NCBI GenBank assembly: GCA_016186205.1
Contig: JACPMA010000001.1
Span: 62,001 to 126,000 of the forward strand
Reading direction: 5' to 3'
From: Candidatus Peregrinibacteria bacterium
Lineage (GTDB): Bacteria > Patescibacteriota > Gracilibacteria > UBA1369 > UM-FILTER-53-11
DNA length: 64,000 bases
How positions within the stretch are numbered: the stretch's first letter is position 1; each line of letters opens with the position of its first letter. Shown here piece after piece: positions 16,501 to 24,404 of this stretch. Made by a program: the position numbers and the translations under genes. The notes under the pieces were generated by a model, which was given only the letters and a program-made list of their open reading frames with translations, did no database searches and was not told the origin of the DNA.

Positions 16501-18457
16501 TGGAAGTTGAACCGTCAAATTCCACAAGTTCTTCAGGTTCGCTTTCTTGTTTAGAGACTACGATGCGGGCTGCCAAAGAACCGACGGAAACATCGAGGAA
16601 TTTCCGATCCTTGCTGTTGCCGCTTGCCGTTACTTCCAGCTGAAGCCGATATTTTCCTTCATTTTTGTATTCATGTTTTACTACAGCGGTTTTATCCGTT
16701 CCGCTGCCGTCGCCGTATGTCCATTGATAGGCTTCAATTGATCCGCCTCCGCCGGATTCGCTTTTTGAAGCGTCGAATTCAATTCCGTCTCCCTGCACCG
16801 CTTCGGTTTTAGTCACTTGCAATGTGTTTTTATCAAGGTCGAGTTTCCATTTTTTTGTTTCAGGGTCCTGTACGTATTTTCGAATTTCATGAATTGTATC
16901 TCCCACTTTTGCCGTGAGAGCGATTCTGGCAACCGGCGGATGTATCGTGATCGGCAAGAAAGCCTGTCCTGTTGCCACGCGCGAAGGATCCTGGCTTGGA
17001 ATTTTGAGCCGCACAATATATGTGCCCGGCTGGTTGTATGTGCAGAAAATCGTCGGGCCTACTAAGCCCGGTTTGCATTCAGAAGTGTTTGCTTGGTTAT
17101 TTCCCAGCGGATCCCATGTATATTGATCATCGGCAATAGTGGCGCCTGTTGGATCGCGCGAACCCAAACCTTCCAATTTCACGATAAGCGGCGCATTGCC
17201 TTCACGCGGTGTGGCTTTTATTCTTACTTCAACGAATTCAATATTTTTTATGATGATAAAAAGCCGATCAAGCGCACGCACAACATTAACGACTTTTTGC
17301 GTGTCAGGCGTGTCTGCTGTCGCGAGTTCTTTTGCCGCTTTGAGGCTATCGTGTACTTCTTGAAAAATATCTTTCAGGGTTGCAGTCGGGCTGATGCCGG
17401 AAAATGCACGCTGAAGATCTTTTTCAGAAATCAGGCCGCGATTGATTAAATCACCAGCTTGTGTTGTAGCAATTTCGCCAAGAACGTCTTTGACGATCAT
17501 GAGTTTACCTTTTTGTTTTGCATCTTCGCTAATTAGTCCGTCAATAACGTCCGTAAAATCAGCTTTGTAAGCTGTTTTAATTCCAGATGCATCAAAGGCA
17601 TCCATAAAAATACCTTTCAGATATCCATTTTCGTACTTTTCATCGTTGAGGTCAGCATTCGAAAGTTCAGCAAGTTTTCCATTGAGTAATGCTTGAGCCG
17701 CCACATGCGTTTTACTCAAAGAATTCGTGCTGTTTTTTATTTGGTTGACCGTTTCCGTTACTGCGGAAAGGTATCTGCGGTTATTTGCTTCGCGAGGGTC
17801 ATCACCAGGTTTCGGAAGGCTTGTGATTTTGGAAATGAGTCCGTTCATGGTTACAAGATTTTTGTACGCTCCGATAAAATCATTAAGACTCCCGCTTAAA
17901 GCTTCTGCTGCCAAATTGTAAATGGTTTGCTGGCTGATATTTGTTCCTTCTTCGCTGCCGAGATTGGAATCCGCTGATCCGCGTCCACCGCGGTCTCCTT
18001 CTTTGCCTCCGCCAAATGTCAAAAGCGTGTTTACAAGGGCAAAAGAGCCGATGATAATCAAAATTCCGATCACAGCATATGTGATGGTTTTTTTGCCTTT
18101 TCCAGATTGTTCTTCATTTCCTGCGGCTGTGACATAGAGAAAACCTCCATACACGACAATCGCCATGGCGATGACGCCAAGAAACATGAGCGCGAAATTC
18201 ACTGTGTTTACGATAAATTCCCGAAGCGTTTTTGAGCGTTGCAGGCTTTCATCCAAGCCTTCTCCTGTTGGCGCTGAAAGTCCGCCTTCAAATCCGATGA
18301 AACTTACAACGTCATCGCCTTCGCCGCAATCAAGCTGCGCCCAGCTCGGCGACCAGTCATTTATGTCCTCGCATACTTCTGCAGCCGAGGCGACCGGTAC
18401 AGATACAAAAAGGCTGAAAAACAGAATACTTGCGGCTAGAATGGAGATTTTTTTCAT
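13586..18457 (-). CDS. Giant protein fusing a VirB2-like pilin module to a PKD rod
   Basis: The protein has 1623 residues. A signal peptide ends near ASAAEVC (about 1-27). A two-helix T4SS pilin-like module follows at about 85-150, recognised by VVYGGFLYVTAAGNEEQSGK and KKTITYAVIGI. A helical spacer comes next, then about nine to ten PKD or PKD-like domains (YTWDPLG, WTYGDG, WDFGDG, WDFDGNG and others). A membrane helix and a basic tail (RRGKRR) end the protein. The fusion places a pilin-type membrane module at the base of a very long extracellular rod anchored at both ends. The gene lies between the triple-pilin genes and the second PKD gene. A structural or adhesive role is inferred. Confidence 0.8.
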   Translation of the reverse strand: MKKISILAASILFFSLFVSVPVASAAEVCEDINDWSPSWAQLDCGEGDDVVSFIGFEGGLSAPTGEGLDESLQRSKTLREFIVNTVNFALMFLGVIAMAIVVYGGFLYVTAAGNEEQSGKGKKTITYAVIGILIIIGSFALVNTLLTFGGGKEGDRGGRGSADSNLGSEEGTNISQQTIYNLAAEALSGSLNDFIGAYKNLVTMNGLISKITSLPKPGDDPREANNRRYLSAVTETVNQIKNSTNSLSKTHVAAQALLNGKLAELSNADLNDEKYENGYLKGIFMDAFDASGIKTAYKADFTDVIDGLISEDAKQKGKLMIVKDVLGEIATTQAGDLINRGLISEKDLQRAFSGISPTATLKDIFQEVHDSLKAAKELATADTPDTQKVVNVVRALDRLFIIIKNIEFVEVRIKATPREGNAPLIVKLEGLGSRDPTGATIADDQYTWDPLGNNQANTSECKPGLVGPTIFCTYNQPGTYIVRLKIPSQDPSRVATGQAFLPITIHPPVARIALTAKVGDTIHEIRKYVQDPETKKWKLDLDKNTLQVTKTEAVQGDGIEFDASKSESGGGGSIEAYQWTYGDGSGTDKTAVVKHEYKNEGKYRLQLEVTASGNSKDRKFLDVSVGSLAARIVVSKQESEPEELVEFDGSTSRSDKGAISSYEWKIAQLKDNNSTLVTDNTAVVNLIGNKTSPTLRARFKKPGSYRVTLTVSDGSGPKDDEAIFFVKSRKPRANFFMRMCPENCPGTRAPNIVELDASPSLDPDEPGLKSDAMNYTWTVFDDKGNELTPEQSYQILESKTVNDKVIKIEFPKTGKYQIQLTAVDKEPPEIQQSDIRTKEVNITSTVFVTLDANPPVTASLVAESEGATPEATFTFKGKALNADRLLIDFGDGNTDEPELATNKSFESLHNYAEAKSFLVTFTASSESGNGENTITHRIYVRGGDAPLAVIEASVDNMPVVLTDPTTDALEIIRRKTIKFSAANSLDSKGRAFGAKNQPLLTYSWDFGDGSKNTDKNTQHSYENVSPETGPYRVTLKVADKDDATKTNQMTLLVNVISKKPQVNTLAIEKTSAGNETPVEIKVTAEGASDEDGNIQSYQFWYYDPAEADLQLSPVTTYGKENNFAAITIETKGEEGEEHEYIFCVTVTDNENTTSECRELFQEEELPKIKVKNGPNKPPTVDFTIDKNQVRMNETVTFTANVTDPEGKPIAQYIWDFDGNGFQDDQPTQEATVQHAYARQSRGAGYLVKLKAVDDKGAAGFSKAIPVVVSANSNPPTVQFACQVAPDNPLKVNCFDQSRPDSANNAQLIKWSWDFNTAKQYGCDVPAGTEKPSYCDESKTNDIDSTDQNPTFTYPQGEVGRVQVQLTVEDSDGNTAEAKSFVELTPGAVAGTGGARRPNADILNAVLKAERANCRPASSVTCVKTDTLHIPVAGSPPTSPEAETVTFFYGESTGNISGYKIDKNIWCDSDGDGDRTNDWDNKWNTLSDYDKQLNTPTGCKVASTGNPADNCFTTQYKRRAKTTASPSGPGHFMSRLRVEDANDPINKYSNKDIEVVFDGVTRPDEVLSGNDCNGNPPSSTGSASLFKNLGTQNTILLSLIAGVIVVLIGSGAAGYFRRGKRRTH

Positions 18458-18502
18458 ATTGGTTTTGATTTAGGTTCCTTAATTTAATCTATAAATTATA
18501 CG

Positions 18503-19498
18503 CTATTTTGCCCCTCCAGGCAAGCCGGGGACACGACCAGGGAGATTGATTTGTCGGCCGGCACCTGGGCTAAAGCTGGTTAAGGTCGTCACAATGCCGA
18601 ATGCCGCAAAGGCGATCAATATGCCGATTACGGCGCCAATTATGATTTTTTTCGCTTTGCCTGTTTGTTCTTCATTACCTGCGGAAACCACATAAAGATA
18701 TCCGCCGTAAAAAAGCATGGCAAAAGCGGCCGCGCCGATGAATGCCGAAATGAAATTCGTGAAGTTGTAAACGAGTTTTTGCGCGGCCGCGACGTCAATG
18801 CCTTTCAATCCGCCTTCCGGAAACACGATGCCTTTGACGACAAATTCGCCTACAGCGGCAAGAATTAATCCGATAATCGCCATGGTAATGCGTTTTTTCT
18901 GTTTATTTATGGATTCTTCTTCGCCGTACGAAGTTACGAGTCTGAAAGCGGAAAGCACGAGCACAAATATTGCCACAGTTGCGAGCACGGATAGAATGAG
19001 CGAGTAAATGCCTTTAATCAGGCTTCCGCCGACTTTCGCGCATTCGGCAGCGTTCGTTGCGCTTGCGATACATTCGCCGTAATCGCCGAAAAACACTTTG
19101 GTGACGAGTTCATCCGCGGTGATAATCATTATGAGCCCGTAGATGATAAATTTGAGATTTTCTTTTTCTTTTTCCGACACCTCGTCGATTTTCTTTCCGG
19201 CAGCTATGAGTTTTATGCCGCTGACGATGACGAAAATCACCGCAATGCCGCCGATGAGATATTTCGCAAAATCAAGCACATAAAAAATGACTGATGTAAT
19301 CACATCCGCGCCGGGATCAACAGCGGAAAGCTGATGATACGTGCCTTCGAATTTATTCAACCCGGTTTTGTCTCCGCCCACGATTTCATCAAGGATTGCG
19401 TTTGGATCCTGCGCAATGGTGATGTTCATCACGCCAAGCGCGCCGAGCATAAAGCTCGCCAGCATCATCACGGTCAAGAACGATAAAATATTTTTCAT
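18503..19498 (-). CDS. Triple VirB2/TrbC-like pilin-module membrane protein
   Basis: A 331-residue protein with an N-terminal signal-like helix. Three copies of a two-helix module follow at about 60-130, 155-225 and 245-318. Each has a helix ending in a short loop of the type (A/S)xGxEE or AAGKK, a Lys-rich turn, then a second helix starting near IIG. The third copy (SAGNEEQTGKAKK) is the most typical of T4SS pilins; the first two are more diverged. Single modules of this kind are common in CPR genomes, but triple fusions are unusual. ATG 19498 overlaps the preceding stop by 4 bases. No VirB4, VirB6 or VirD4 gene is present in the window. Confidence 0.78.
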   Translation of the reverse strand: MKNILSFLTVMMLASFMLGALGVMNITIAQDPNAILDEIVGGDKTGLNKFEGTYHQLSAVDPGADVITSVIFYVLDFAKYLIGGIAVIFVIVSGIKLIAAGKKIDEVSEKEKENLKFIIYGLIMIITADELVTKVFFGDYGECIASATNAAECAKVGGSLIKGIYSLILSVLATVAIFVLVLSAFRLVTSYGEEESINKQKKRITMAIIGLILAAVGEFVVKGIVFPEGGLKGIDVAAAQKLVYNFTNFISAFIGAAAFAMLFYGGYLYVVSAGNEEQTGKAKKIIIGAVIGILIAFAAFGIVTTLTSFSPGAGRQINLPGRVPGLPGGAK

Positions 19499-20457
19499 AA
19501 GCCTTCAAACTGACGCGACACAAACGTGCTCACGATCGCAAACGCGCCGTAAATAATAATAATTCCGATGGCAGACCACATGATGATTTTTTTTGCCTTG
19601 CCGATTTTTTCCTCTTCCCCTCCGGCAAGAATATACATAAGCCCTCCTGCCACAAGCGAAAGAAGCGCAAAAGGTCCGGCAATCGCAGCCACAATATTCG
19701 TTGCTCCTGCAATTTCTTGTGCGAGTCTTACGCGGTCAATGGCAGGGCGCACCGGATCTATGCCTGGATAATTGCCTGTGTTGATTTTGAAAAACACTTT
19801 GTTGATGATTGGATTTGACATGAGAATTACGACTAAACCGAGCAGTCCGTAGAAAATATTTTTTTTGTCTTTCGTGACTTCTTCTTCAACGCCGCCAAGG
19901 AGCACGAGCCGCAGTCCGCTGCGCACCACAAAAAGCACGGCCACAGAGCCGATGATGTATTTAATGAATGTGATTACAATTTCAACAGTGCGATTAAAGA
20001 GCCGGCTTTTTTGAATCGCAACATTCGGATCTTTCAAAAATCCTCCGCGATCGACTTCCAAGATTGTCGCGATTTCACCGGCAAGACCGACGAAAAACAA
20101 CCCAATGATCGCATAAACCAAAGTTTGGCTTTGCTTTGTAAAAACCTCTTCATTTCCTCCTGCAGTGACGAGTTTTAATCCTGCAACGACGATCATAACA
20201 ACCGCCACAGCGCCTATGATGACGCGCACGTTATTCACAATTTTCCCAGCAAGATTTTGAACTATTTGTTTGCTTGTATCTCCTTCCGGACACGGAAATC
20301 CGCCTACTCCGCAAATGCCTTCCGGAACCGGCAAATATGAGGCGCCGGCCTGCGCAAGCGTTCCTATAATGACCGATATCAGGAGAACCGGCAAAAAGAT
20401 CAGAAAATCTTTGAGAATCCCAAATTTGTAATTTGAGCTTTGGGTTTGATTGGTCAT
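19495..20457 (-). CDS. Triple VirB2/TrbC-like pilin-module membrane protein, first gene of the operon
   Basis: A 320-residue paralog of the next gene. After an N-terminal helix (about 15-37), three pilin-like modules occur at about 55-120, 150-222 and 245-315, marked by TAGGNEEVFTK, LGGVEEEVTKDKK and AGGEEEKIGKAKK. Again the last copy is the most canonical. The pattern suggests one ancestral triplication, then gene duplication. An extended -10 promoter lies 33 bases upstream, so this gene opens a transcription unit of about 12.7 kb that runs to 7780. Pore, scaffold or surface-filament base are all possible; the sequence does not decide. Confidence 0.78.
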   Translation of the reverse strand: MTNQTQSSNYKFGILKDFLIFLPVLLISVIIGTLAQAGASYLPVPEGICGVGGFPCPEGDTSKQIVQNLAGKIVNNVRVIIGAVAVVMIVVAGLKLVTAGGNEEVFTKQSQTLVYAIIGLFFVGLAGEIATILEVDRGGFLKDPNVAIQKSRLFNRTVEIVITFIKYIIGSVAVLFVVRSGLRLVLLGGVEEEVTKDKKNIFYGLLGLVVILMSNPIINKVFFKINTGNYPGIDPVRPAIDRVRLAQEIAGATNIVAAIAGPFALLSLVAGGLMYILAGGEEEKIGKAKKIIMWSAIGIIIIYGAFAIVSTFVSRQFEGL

Positions 20458-20489
20458 TTGGATTTTAGTATTGGTAATTTAATCTTATT

Positions 20490-20518
20490 AGTATACCAGA
20501 AAATTCTCTTGCGAGAAA
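20490..20518 (-). promoter_or_regulatory. Promoter of the pilin/PKD operon
   Basis: On the minus strand, TGGTATACT (20498-20490) is an extended -10, with a weak -35 (TTTCTC, 20518-20513) 17 bases upstream. A 14-base direct repeat, GGTAATTTAATCTT, lies on either side (20473-20486 and 20530-20543), 57 bases apart. It could bind a regulator acting on this operon, on the divergent secE, or on both. Confidence 0.5.
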
Positions 20519-20584
20519 GGGGAACATACGGTAATTTAATCTTTGGGTTGCCCGCCTTTTTAGGATAAAACTTTCATTCACTGT

Positions 20585-20785
20585 ATGGCTTTCAATAAAA
20601 TCAAACAATACTTCCTCGATAGCTTGCAAGAGCTCGGAAAAGTTACATGGCCAACCAAGCACCGTGCAGTAAATATTTGTATTCTTGTGGTGAGTTTTGT
20701 TGTTATTTCCGCCGCCGTGATCGCGGCCGTTGATTTTGTTTTGAATCGGGGTTACGCCTATCTCCTTACCCTCGCCGCCAATTGA
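20585..20785 (+). CDS. secE: Preprotein translocase subunit SecE
   Basis: The protein has 66 residues. The amphipathic N-terminal helix contains ELGKVTWPTK, the hallmark of bacterial SecE, and one membrane helix follows (about 29-52). SecE clamps SecY in the translocation channel. The position directly before nusG is the conserved bacterial order. It is short but of normal length for a single-helix SecE. Confidence 0.93.
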   Translation: MAFNKIKQYFLDSLQELGKVTWPTKHRAVNICILVVSFVVISAAVIAAVDFVLNRGYAYLLTLAAN

Positions 20786-20792
20786 GTGATAT

Positions 20793-20829
20793 AACCCTTT
20801 AACCCTCGCCCCTAAACCCTAAACCCTCA
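20793..20829 (+). repeat. Telomere-like CCCT(A/C)AA heptamer tract between secE and nusG
   Basis: The gap carries degenerate heptamers (AACCCTT, AACCCTC, CCTAAACCCTAAACCCTC) directly upstream of the nusG start. Related tracts are at 21612, 30425 and 41300. Confidence 0.65.
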
Positions 20830-20836
20830 TCTCTCC

Positions 20837-21382
20837 ATGCCAAAGCAGGCCCCAGGTACCGGTCGTCACTGGTACGTTATACACACCTATTCCGGATATG
20901 AAGATGCTGTTCGCGAAGCGCTTCTGCAGCGCATTGAATCCACAAGCATGCAGGATTTTATTTTCGACGTGGTTGTGCCGAAAGAAAGCCAGATTGTGAT
21001 TAAAAAAGGCCAGCCAAAGGAAGAGAAGAAAAAACTTTTTCCCGGCTATGTTTTGGTTGATATGATCGTGACGGATGATTCATGGTATGTGGTTCGAAAT
21101 ACGCCAAATGTGACCGGTTTTGTCGGCTCCGGAACGATTCCGGTTCCTGTTTCCGCAGAAGAATGGAAAGTGGTGAAAGGCAGAATGGGCGCTCTGGAAA
21201 CGAAATTCAAAGTTGATTTCCAAAAGGGCGATAATGTAATTGTGCTTGACGGTCCGTTTGTGAATTACGACGGCTTGGTGAGCAGCGTGGATGAAGAAAA
21301 AGGAAAAGTGAAAGTGATGATTACGATCTTTGGCCGCGAAACTCCCGTGGAGCTCGATTTCACACAAGTGAAGAAAAAATAA
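20837..21382 (+). CDS. nusG: Transcription termination/antitermination factor NusG
   Basis: The protein has 181 residues. The NGN domain starts with WYVIHTYSGYEDAVREAL, and KLFPGYVLVDM and NTPNVTGFVG follow. A C-terminal KOW domain contains FQKGDNVIVLDGPF and the linker DEEKGKVKVMI. NusG binds RNA polymerase and couples it with Rho or ribosomal protein S10. Length and motifs are complete. It lies between secE and an inserted unknown gene, ahead of rplK and rplA. Confidence 0.95.
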   Translation: MPKQAPGTGRHWYVIHTYSGYEDAVREALLQRIESTSMQDFIFDVVVPKESQIVIKKGQPKEEKKKLFPGYVLVDMIVTDDSWYVVRNTPNVTGFVGSGTIPVPVSAEEWKVVKGRMGALETKFKVDFQKGDNVIVLDGPFVNYDGLVSSVDEEKGKVKVMITIFGRETPVELDFTQVKKK

Positions 21383-21392
21383 AAGGCCTTTT

Positions 21393-22094
21393 ATGAATAA
21401 GTTCACGATCTTCACCGTGATCCTTGCGGTTTCCGTCATCACCGTGACGGTGGATTTGGGTCTGCGTGATTATTTTGATAAAAACAGCGAAGCGAGCGTG
21501 CTGATGGAGGATGATACAGAGGATAGCGAGCAGAAAAATGAACGGGAAGCGAATAGCAGCAATTCGGCTTCAATTTCGGATTCCGTTGTGATGTCCGATT
21601 CTTCAGGCGAATCAACCCTCAACCCTCAACCCTCAATCCTCAATCCTCAAGTTTACACCCCTCCTCCGCCAGCTTCTTCCATAGTCCAAGCAAAAATTTC
21701 CGAAGCCGGTTTTACAGGCCAGCTTGCGGAAAAACAGTTTAACGGAAGGGTTTTTCAGCTACTTGATATTACGAAAAATCCGGTAGATGCCATGAGTTTT
21801 TATGAGATTACGGAAAATGGCGCGCCGGCCGTCTCCATAACAGAAATAGTGCTTCGAGATGAGATTCGTGCATTGCAACTCTATGTTCTCTTGCAAAATA
21901 AGACAAAACCGTATATAGATTTAACGCTCAACGAAACAAATGCGTACGGAGATCGGTCGTTCTATATTAACCACGCTAAAAAAACAGACGAAGCGTTTCT
22001 CACGGTGAAGATAGGGAATCGTTTATACGCGTTTGCCTACGTGAAGGCATATCACTCCTCGATCAAGAAATTCATACAGCTACTTACTTCTTAA
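21393..22094 (+). CDS. Hypothetical membrane-anchored protein inserted between nusG and rplK
   Basis: The protein has 233 residues. One membrane helix at about 5-25 is followed by an acidic, Ser/Asn-rich spacer. A repeat-derived peptide ([13 protein letters not shown]) is encoded by CAACCCT heptamers at 21612-21650. The C-terminal globular domain (about 100-233) resembles nothing I can name. Its start lies 10 bases after the nusG stop, and rplK follows 25 bases after its end, so it is probably co-transcribed with the translation genes. The heptamer tract codes for a flexible linker without breaking the frame. Confidence 0.6.
   Translation: MNKFTIFTVILAVSVITVTVDLGLRDYFDKNSEASVLMEDDTEDSEQKNEREANSSNSASISDSVVMSDSSGESTLNPQPSILNPQVYTPPPPASSIVQAKISEAGFTGQLAEKQFNGRVFQLLDITKNPVDAMSFYEITENGAPAVSITEIVLRDEIRALQLYVLLQNKTKPYIDLTLNETNAYGDRSFYINHAKKTDEAFLTVKIGNRLYAFAYVKAYHSSIKKFIQLLTS
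21612..21650 (+). repeat. CAACCCT heptamer tract inside the 233-residue gene
   Basis: Five heptamers (ATCAACC, CTCAACC, CTCAATC and similar) are read in frame as a Leu-Asn-Pro-Gln-rich linker. The same units are found at 20793, 30425 and 41300. Confidence 0.7.
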
Positions 22095-22119
22095 TAAAAC
22101 GCTCACTGCGTTCGCGTGG

Positions 22120-22545
22120 ATGGCAAAAAAAATTCTCACTGTCGTAAAACTGCAAATCCCAGCCGGGAAAGCAAATCCTGCGCCGCCAATCGGTCCGGCG
22201 CTCGGCCAGCACGGCGTTCAAATTCAGGATTTCTGCAAAAAGTTTAATGATAGGACCGCCAAAATGGGCGATACTATCGTGCCTGTTGAAATTTCGATTT
22301 TTGAGGATCGGTCATTTTCATTCATAACAAAAACTCCTCCTGCTTCGTTTCTTATAAGAAAAGCGCTTGGAATTGAAAAAGGTTCAGGCGTGCCGAATAA
22401 AGAAAAAGTGGGAAAGTTGAAGAAAGAACAAATTCGGCAAATTGCAGAAACTAAAATGCCGGACTTGAATGCAAACGACATCGAAGCGGCAATGAAGATT
22501 GTTGCCGGAACCGCTCGGTCTATGGGGGTTGATGTGGAAATGTAA
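22120..22545 (+). CDS. rplK: 50S ribosomal protein L11
   Basis: The protein has 141 residues with the L11 N-terminal signature [20 protein letters not shown] and a C-terminal RNA-binding domain ending in the family motif [10 protein letters not shown]11 binds the GTPase-associated region of 23S rRNA. The start has no Shine-Dalgarno sequence; it is preceded by a TTAATAAAACGC... near-palindrome shared with purF. rplA follows after 9 bases. Confidence 0.96.
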   Translation: MAKKILTVVKLQIPAGKANPAPPIGPALGQHGVQIQDFCKKFNDRTAKMGDTIVPVEISIFEDRSFSFITKTPPASFLIRKALGIEKGSGVPNKEKVGKLKKEQIRQIAETKMPDLNANDIEAAMKIVAGTARSMGVDVEM

Positions 22546-22554
22546 AAGTTTTTT

Positions 22555-23268
22555 ATGAAAAGACACGGAAAGAAATATAGGGAAGTTAAAAAGCTGGTAG
22601 AAAAGCCATTATATGAACTTGGCGAGGCAGTGGCGCTTCTCAAAAAAACTTCGCCGACAAAATTCGACGCTTCTTGCGAAGTGCACATGAAGCTCGGGCT
22701 TGATCCTAAACAGGCTGATCAGCTGCTCCGCGGAACCGTGGCTATGCCGAACGGCACAGGCAAAAAAGTGCGCGTGATCGCTTTTGTTCCGGAAGCGCTT
22801 CAAAAAACAGCAAAGGCTGCAGGAGCAGTCGAAGCCGGCGCAGATGAACTCATAGAAAAGATTGTCAAAGGCTGGCTTGATTTTGACGTGGCTGTGGCAA
22901 CGCCGGATATAATGAAGAGTCTTGGAAAAGTCGCCAAGACGCTCGGCCAAAAAGGTTTGATGCCTAATCCAAAAGCAGGAACCGTTGCGCAGGCGGCGGA
23001 CATAGCGAAAACCATAGGCGAAATCATGAAAGGTAAAGTTGAATTCCGCATGGATAAGCTTGCAAATGTGCATAATATTTTTGGAAAGGTTTCATTTCCA
23101 GAGGCGCATCTGGAAGAGAATTTGAAGGCGTTTCTGAAAGCGATCGTGGCCGCCAAGCCGGCAGGCGCAAAAGGAATTTTCGTTCAATCAATGACGGTTA
23201 CAACGACCATGGGGCCGGGCATCAGTTTGGATGTGAATAAGACGCTGGCCGGATTGGGCAGTGCGTAG
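22555..23268 (+). CDS. rplA: 50S ribosomal protein L1
   Basis: The protein has 237 residues with the typical FDASCEVHMKLG, AMPNGTGKKVRVIAF and MPNPKAGT motifs of bacterial L1. L1 binds 23S rRNA at the stalk near the E site and in many bacteria represses its own operon. Length is normal. The usual next genes (rplJ, rplL) are not here; an HNH gene follows instead, so the classic L11-L1-L10-L7/L12 cluster is broken. Confidence 0.96.
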   Translation: MKRHGKKYREVKKLVEKPLYELGEAVALLKKTSPTKFDASCEVHMKLGLDPKQADQLLRGTVAMPNGTGKKVRVIAFVPEALQKTAKAAGAVEAGADELIEKIVKGWLDFDVAVATPDIMKSLGKVAKTLGQKGLMPNPKAGTVAQAADIAKTIGEIMKGKVEFRMDKLANVHNIFGKVSFPEAHLEENLKAFLKAIVAAKPAGAKGIFVQSMTVTTTMGPGISLDVNKTLAGLGSA

Positions 23269-23269
23269 T

Positions 23270-23365
23270 ATGGAAAAAACAAAAGGTATAAATTACGAAG
23301 TTGGACTCAAATTTCATCCTGAACACAAGACCCATTTTGGCTGCAAACTTTTTTTTGTGATTTAA
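23270..23365 (+). CDS. Possible 31-residue ORF after rplA
   Basis: A short frame opens at ATG one base after the rplA stop and ends at TAA 23363-23365. It contains FHPEHKTHFGCKL. There is no ribosome-binding site, no membrane segment and no recognisable family. It may be noise; I list it only because it abuts rplA and because the stretch to the next gene holds nothing else. Confidence 0.15.
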   Translation: MEKTKGINYEVGLKFHPEHKTHFGCKLFFVI

Positions 23366-23454
23366 CAATATTTGTACGTTTAATTCCACTCCATTTTGTG
23401 GACTTTATTTCTGCTGGCTATTATTATATGAGTGTATACTTATAATATAATTCT

Positions 23455-24339
23455 ATGAAATTAAATGATAGGCAGCTCTATAATCTCTGTAAAAAATATG
23501 GTCATCGAGCGCGGTTCTGGCGGCAAAAATTCGCCGGTTTATTGCCGGAGGTATATAAAAGACGGCTTTTTGAAAAGAAAGGTTACGGTTCGATTTTTGA
23601 GTTTGCGGCGAAATTGGCCGGCATGAGTGAGAGGCAAGTGGATGTTGTTTTGAATTTGGAGAAAAAATTTGAGACTACGCCGATTTTGAGAAGTATGCTG
23701 GAAAACGGAGAAATCAGCGTTAATAAGCTGGCAAGAATTGCATCAGTGGCAACCGCAGAAAATGAAACATTTTGGGCAACCCAGGCGAAATTATTGTCCA
23801 AGGGAGCGCTGGAGACTTTAATACGGGACGAAAAATACGCCAAATTTTCCGGAGAGGCCAATGAGATCCAAAATGCCTTACTGGAGCCAAAAATTGACCA
23901 AAAATTTCTGCCCGGGCATCACGCAAACGGCAAAATAACAATGCTGCAAGAGGTTAATCTTTCCGCCGAGGTTGAGCAAAAACTTCTCGAGCTGCAACAA
24001 AAAGGCATTGACATTAACGCTTTGCTGCTGGAATTTCTCGCAAAACGGGAACTTGAAATTGCGCAGGAAAAAGAGCGTTTAGCGCGCAAAAGCGAGTCTC
24101 CGGCTAAGCCGCCATCGCGGCATATTCCAGCAGAAATCAAAAATATCCTCAAGCAAGAATTTGGCGAAAAATGCTCTTTGCCTCATTGCATGCGCTTGGC
24201 AGAAACCATTCATCACACACGGCGTTTTGCTTTAAGTAACAGCCATAATCCATACTTTTTGGCTCCGCTTTGTGAAGAACATCATGCTATAGCACATTCT
24301 ATTGATGTGAATATTCACAGTTTCCGTGCGCCGCCATAG
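23455..24339 (+). CDS. HNH endonuclease-type protein
   Basis: The protein has 294 residues: a helical N-terminal two thirds and a C-terminal HNH-like zinc/metal site (about 240-285). That site contains CSLPHCMRLAETIHHTRRF, then NPYFLAPLCEEHH. Two Cys residues at the start of the module and the HH/CEEHH ending fit an HNH nuclease fold. In CPR genomes such proteins are often stand-alone and of unknown target. A TATAAT (23441-23446) only 9 bases before the ATG suggests a very short leader. No methylase or phage gene is adjacent. Confidence 0.7.
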   Translation: MKLNDRQLYNLCKKYGHRARFWRQKFAGLLPEVYKRRLFEKKGYGSIFEFAAKLAGMSERQVDVVLNLEKKFETTPILRSMLENGEISVNKLARIASVATAENETFWATQAKLLSKGALETLIRDEKYAKFSGEANEIQNALLEPKIDQKFLPGHHANGKITMLQEVNLSAEVEQKLLELQQKGIDINALLLEFLAKRELEIAQEKERLARKSESPAKPPSRHIPAEIKNILKQEFGEKCSLPHCMRLAETIHHTRRFALSNSHNPYFLAPLCEEHHAIAHSIDVNIHSFRAPP

Positions 24340-24370
24340 GGAATTTAGTTTACGTTACATCAAGTCGGCG

Positions 24371-24398
24371 CCAGCTAGGCAGCAGCGAAGCGAGCCAA
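24371..24398. repeat. Dispersed GCGAGC-type repeat, copy 2
   Basis: AGCTAGGCAGCAGCGAAGCG, followed by AGCC, lies between the HNH gene and the convergent DUF1385 gene, where a terminator might otherwise be expected. It is related to the repeats at 10748, 27617, 33737 and 41520. Confidence 0.4.
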
Positions 24399-24404
24399 TG
24401 CGAT

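Noticed and set aside
18503-20457. A complete type IV secretion system
   Set aside because: Only pilin-like modules are present; no VirB4, VirB6, VirB8-10 or coupling ATPase is found in the window.
23270-24339. Expected rplJ-rplL after rplA
   Set aside because: No L10 or L7/L12 sequence is seen; an HNH gene follows. They must be elsewhere in the genome.
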